Shown here: piece by piece, positions 6,037 to 8,903 of the stretch
How positions within the stretch are numbered: position 1 is the stretch's first letter
How the letters are laid out: the number at the start of each line of letters is the position of its first letter
Source of the DNA: Acidobacteriota bacterium
Lineage (GTDB): Bacteria; Acidobacteriota; Terriglobia; Terriglobales; Acidobacteriaceae
Reading direction: 5' to 3'
Assembly: GCA_028873155.1 (NCBI GenBank)
Contig: JAGWML010000124.1
Span: 1-8,903 of the forward strand
Length of the DNA stretch: 8,903 bases
Notes under the pieces: model-generated
Database searches by the model: none
Told to the model about the DNA's origin: nothing
The model's input: only the letters and a program-made list of their open reading frames with translations
Program-made: the position numbers and the translations under genes

Positions 6037-6855
6037 GTGCATCCTGTCCTCTTCCACTTCGGTCCCGTCTTGATTCCATCCTATGGAGTCATGACCGCGC
6101 TTGGCCTGCTGCTTGCGTTAGGCCTGGCCTTGCGCACGGCACGCATGGCGCGTGTTTCCGCCAACGATCTATGGAACCTCTGCATCCTCGCGCTCTTTGT
6201 CGCGCTTGCCGGATCGCGACTCCTGCTCATCGTCGTCAACTGGACCGTGCTGCGCAGTCATCCCTCATGGCTGCTCGGCCTCGCCATGATTCACCATCCG
6301 CTGCTGGCTGCGACTGCTTCGCTGCTGGCGCTGGTGGCCGCACTGCCCTACGCGCGCAGGCGTCGCATGCCGCTGGCCGCCACCGCTGACGCCCTTGCCG
6401 CACCCTTGGCGCTTGGCCTCGCATTCGAGCAGTTCGGCGCTCTGCTGGCGGGTTCGGGCTTCGGCACAGAAACCAGCGCACGCTGGGCCGTGGTCTATAG
6501 CAGCCCGCTCGCGGCACGCTGGAGCGGGACACCCCTCGGCATTCCGCTGCATCCCGTGCAGCTCTACGCCGCCCTTGCGTGGCTCACCCTCTCTCTCGCC
6601 TTGCTCGTATGGCTGCCATCGCGCCGGCAACATGGAGACGCTGCTGGGCTTGCCTTGCTGGGCGCAGGCACGCTTGTCTACTTCACCGAGTTCCTGCGTG
6701 ACCGTGAAGGCCGCGGCTCTGTCCTCGACGGTGCATTGGATGGACCGCAGCTTGCAGCCGTCGCGCTCGTCGTCGCCGGCGCCATGTTGCTGCGCGAGCG
6801 CCGCGCAGCCAACCCGCACCCGCAATCCGTAGCCACCGAGAGTTCGCATGCCTGA
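6037..6855 (+). CDS. Divergent Lgt-family (prolipoprotein diacylglyceryl transferase-like) membrane protein
   Basis: This 272-residue polytopic membrane protein aligns by eye with Lgt, which transfers diacylglyceryl to the lipobox Cys of prolipoproteins. The matches are HPVLFHFGPVLIPSYG (2-17), a GSR segment (59-61), FGALLAGSGFG (133-143, compare family IGCFLAGCCYG), HPVQLYAAL (172-180) and FTEFLRD (216-222) followed by GPQL. Key positions are changed. The E. coli R143 position is Q132, N146 is A135, Y235 is A210 and R239 is V214; the HGG motif reads H86-H-P. Y16 (E. coli Y26) and H86 (H103) remain. Loss of both essential arginines makes normal Lgt activity doubtful, so a true Lgt would be expected elsewhere in the genome. 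The GTG start at 6037 gives the canonical MHPVLF N-terminus, with only a weak ribosome site. The gene overlaps the pseudouridine synthase by 8 bases and may be read through from ssrS. Confidence 0.75.
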   Translation: MHPVLFHFGPVLIPSYGVMTALGLLLALGLALRTARMARVSANDLWNLCILALFVALAGSRLLLIVVNWTVLRSHPSWLLGLAMIHHPLLAATASLLALVAALPYARRRRMPLAATADALAAPLALGLAFEQFGALLAGSGFGTETSARWAVVYSSPLAARWSGTPLGIPLHPVQLYAALAWLTLSLALLVWLPSRRQHGDAAGLALLGAGTLVYFTEFLRDREGRGSVLDGALDGPQLAAVALVVAGAMLLRERRAANPHPQSVATESSHA

Positions 6856-7972
6856 GGCGCGCACGATCACAGTCTCGATTGAAGCAGCCGGGCAACGCCT
6901 CGACCACTTCCTCGCCGTTCAGCTGGAAGGCGTCAGCCGCTCGCGCGTCCAGTTGCTCATCGATCAGGGCGATGTACTCGTCGATGGCGCGCATCCCAAG
7001 TCGTCGCACAGGCTTCATGGCGGCGAAGAGATTGTCCTCACCGGCGAGCCCCACCCGGCGCCGCTCAAAGCCGAGCCCGAGGACATTCCTCTGCGCATTT
7101 CTTATGAAGACGATAACATCGCCGTCATCGACAAGCCTGCGGGCATGATGGTGCATGCCGGCGCCGGGCACACCGACGATGCGCGCAGCCGCGGCACGCT
7201 CGTCAACGCGCTGCTCTATCGCTTCCGCGCGCTCTCGTCCACTGGCGGTGAGTTGCGCCCCGGCATCGTTCACCGTCTCGACAAAGAAACCAGCGGCCTG
7301 ATTATTGTCGCGAAGAACGATCGCGCCCACACACGTCTTGCCGGGCAGTTCTCCGGACGCGAGGTTCACAAGACCTACATCGCACTTGTGCAGGGCACGG
7401 TCGAGCGGGACAAAGGCACCATCACCGCCTCCATCGCGCGCGACCCCCTGCGACGAACGCGCATGACCACGCGCCCCAGCGAGAATGCGCGCTCTGCTGT
7501 CTCCCACTATGAGGTGATGGAGCGGCTCACTACACGCTTCGGCAAGTTCACGCTGGTCCGCGTCCGGATTGAGTCCGGCCGCACGCACCAGATTCGCGTT
7601 CACATGGCCTCCATCGGCCACCCCGTGGTGGGTGACACGCTCTACGGAGCCGCCGGTCAGCTCACCGAGCAGCAGCCGCCGGGCATGGCCGCAACGCGAC
7701 GCAAAGCCGTGCCGGAGCGTTTGCGGCTCGATCGCAACTTCCTGCATGCAGCGCGGCTGGAGTTTGCGCACCCCGTGAGCCGCAAGCGGATTGAGCTTGA
7801 ATCACCCCTGCCCGCTGAACTGGAAGACTTTCTTTCTCGCCTTCGGTCCGTTCCCATGCCGGCATCCGCGGTGGCTGCTCCGGCTGCATCGCCCGCAGCC
7901 CTAGATCTGCCAGAGTCGCTGAGCGAAACCAAAGTTACTCGCAGAACCGCGGCCCGCAGGAAACGAAATTGA
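6848..7972 (+). CDS. rluD: RluA-family 23S rRNA pseudouridine synthase, RluD-type
   Basis: This enzyme isomerises uridine to pseudouridine in RNA. RluD acts on 23S rRNA helix 69 (positions 1911, 1915, 1917 in E. coli). An N-terminal S4 RNA-binding domain (about 14-66) includes QRLDHFLAVQLEGVSRSRVQLLIDQGDVLVDG-type sequence. The catalytic domain starts near DDNIAVIDKPAGMMVH (88-103). It contains HRLDKETSG (142-150) with catalytic D145, HKTYIALVQG (174-183), and GRTHQIRVHM (244-253) followed by GHPVVGD (257-263). The 374-residue length is slightly above the usual 300-330 because of a C-terminal tail (about 335-374). That tail is Ala/Pro-rich, ends in RRTAARRKRN, and is probably a disordered RNA-binding tail. 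The start overlaps the preceding gene by 8 bases, which implies translational coupling. RluA-family membership is certain. RluD, as opposed to another RluA subclass, is likely from the S4 domain and general layout. Confidence 0.9.
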   Translation: MPEARTITVSIEAAGQRLDHFLAVQLEGVSRSRVQLLIDQGDVLVDGAHPKSSHRLHGGEEIVLTGEPHPAPLKAEPEDIPLRISYEDDNIAVIDKPAGMMVHAGAGHTDDARSRGTLVNALLYRFRALSSTGGELRPGIVHRLDKETSGLIIVAKNDRAHTRLAGQFSGREVHKTYIALVQGTVERDKGTITASIARDPLRRTRMTTRPSENARSAVSHYEVMERLTTRFGKFTLVRVRIESGRTHQIRVHMASIGHPVVGDTLYGAAGQLTEQQPPGMAATRRKAVPERLRLDRNFLHAARLEFAHPVSRKRIELESPLPAELEDFLSRLRSVPMPASAVAAPAASPAALDLPESLSETKVTRRTAARRKRN

Positions 7973-7987
7973 TAAAATGAGGCAAGT

Positions 7988-8903
7988 ATGATCCGAAAGC
8001 AGTCGAGTCTTTCCCTCGCGGCGATCGTGTGCGCCGTCACGCTCCAGGCACAGCAGGCTCCAGCCCCGCCCGTCGCCTCCACGCCGCAAACCGCAGCCGC
8101 TCAGGTAGGTGCGCCTGCGCCGGCACAGGCAGGCCAAGCTCAGGCCGGGCAGGATCAGTCGGCGGACAATGCGCCCGTGCTCCGCGTCGGCGTCAATGAG
8201 GTCAACCTCATCTTCACCGTCACCGACAGGCACGGACATTACATCCCCAACCTCAAGCAGAGCGACTTTGCGCTTCTTGACAACCAGCTTGCGCCGGCCC
8301 GCGTCACGTCCTTCCGCCAGCAGATCAATCTGCCGCTGCGCGTGGGCATCGTGATTGACACCAGTACCTCCATTCGCACGCGCTTCCAGTTTGAGCAACA
8401 GTCTGCCATCGAGTTCCTGCTCCAGGTGTTGCAGTCGCGCAGCGACCGCGCCTTCGTCATGGGCTTCGACGTCACCCCAACCGTCACGCAGGACTGGACC
8501 AACAATCTTGACGGTCTGGAAACCGGCATCAACCGCCTGCGCCCCGGCGGTGGCACCGCACTCTTTGACGCCGTCTACTCCGCCTGCCGCGACAAACTCC
8601 TCGACGTAGCCCGTGGCCAGGAACCCGTGCGCAAGGCGATGATTCTGCTCTCCGACGGCGACGACAACCAGAGCCACGTCTACCCCGACGAGGCGATCAA
8701 GATGTGCCAGCGCGCCGAGACCATCATTTACACCATCAGCACCAACTGGACGCCCAGCCGGGGCAAGGGTGACCAGGTGCTCACCCGCATGGCCGAGGAA
8801 ACCGGCGGCCGCGTCTTCTTCCCGCCGTCGGTCGAAGAGGTGTCCACCAGTTTCAAAGGCATTGAAGAAGAGCTGCGCAGCCAGTACGCATTGACCTATG
8901 AGC
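7988..8903 (+). CDS. Secreted VWFA-domain protein, acidobacterial type (partial, runs off the window)
   Basis: The reading frame is open from ATG 7988 to the last base: 305 complete codons and no stop, so the C-terminus lies outside. GAGG at 7979-7982 is five bases upstream, and the gene starts 15 bases after rluD. Residues 1-21 look like a Sec signal peptide (MIRKQ, hydrophobic core, then LQA before QQ). An Ala/Pro/Gln-rich linker runs to about 65. A beta-rich N-terminal module follows (LIFTVTDRHGHYIPNLKQSDFALLDN, split near 74-99). The von Willebrand A domain starts at about 117 with an intact MIDAS metal site: D124-T-S-T-S128, T190 in GGGTALFDA, and D223 in LLSDGDDN. This architecture fits the VWFA-related domain protein family that is abundant in Acidobacteria. 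Partner and function are unknown; secreted MIDAS proteins usually bind proteins in a metal-dependent way. Confidence 0.88.
   Translation, partial: MIRKQSSLSLAAIVCAVTLQAQQAPAPPVASTPQTAAAQVGAPAPAQAGQAQAGQDQSADNAPVLRVGVNEVNLIFTVTDRHGHYIPNLKQSDFALLDNQLAPARVTSFRQQINLPLRVGIVIDTSTSIRTRFQFEQQSAIEFLLQVLQSRSDRAFVMGFDVTPTVTQDWTNNLDGLETGINRLRPGGGTALFDAVYSACRDKLLDVARGQEPVRKAMILLSDGDDNQSHVYPDEAIKMCQRAETIIYTISTNWTPSRGKGDQVLTRMAEETGGRVFFPPSVEEVSTSFKGIEEELRSQYALTYE

Noticed and set aside
6683..7771. 362-codon minus-strand open frame opposite the lgt-like gene and rluD
   Set aside because: It spans two overlapping plus-strand genes and encodes no recognisable motif; it is a shadow frame.
1..8903. CRISPR arrays, tRNA genes, insertion sequences or defence islands
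   Set aside because: No direct repeat arrays, cloverleaf sequences, transposase motifs or terminal inverted repeats were found on reading the window.

Overview
The window is an ordinary housekeeping stretch of a high-GC bacterial chromosome with a few odd insertions, and every confident gene is on the + strand. The best lineage clue is the partial last gene. It encodes a secreted von Willebrand A (VWFA) protein of the type that is greatly expanded in Acidobacteriota. GC-rich codon use, a PheT without its tRNA-binding insert, and the gene order also fit the Terriglobia/Acidobacteriaceae. The lineage call is inference from these traits, not a database result.

Layout: 8-727 is a PAP2-type membrane phosphatase. 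728-1045 is a 318-base gap with a C7-TA-C7 tract and no recognisable gene. 1046-2152 is pheS. 2216-2803 is an unrecognised four-helix membrane protein sitting between pheS and pheT. 2846-4951 is pheT. 5017-5367 (a coiled-coil, ZapB-like protein) and 5375-5689 (zapA) form a small cell-division operon with its own likely promoter. 5806 to about 6001 is a 6S RNA gene (ssrS) with a well-placed sigma70-type promoter. 6037-6855 is a divergent Lgt-family membrane protein. It overlaps by 8 bases an RluA/RluD-type pseudouridine synthase (6848-7972). 7988 to the window end is the VWFA protein, cut off at the edge.

How they fit together: PheS and PheT form the alpha2beta2 phenylalanyl-tRNA synthetase. 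ZapA and the coiled-coil protein probably support the FtsZ ring. 6S RNA sequesters housekeeping RNA polymerase in stationary phase, and its position after zapA mirrors the zapA-ssrS order of E. coli. RluD-type enzymes modify 23S rRNA. The Lgt-like protein has lost residues needed for lipoprotein lipidation in E. coli, so its role is open.

I found no defence system, mobile element, CRISPR array or tRNA. The points most worth a second look are the catalytically degraded Lgt homologue, the membrane-protein gene inside pheST with a Shine-Dalgarno-presenting hairpin, the domain-deleted PheT, and alternative pairings at the ends of the 6S RNA.
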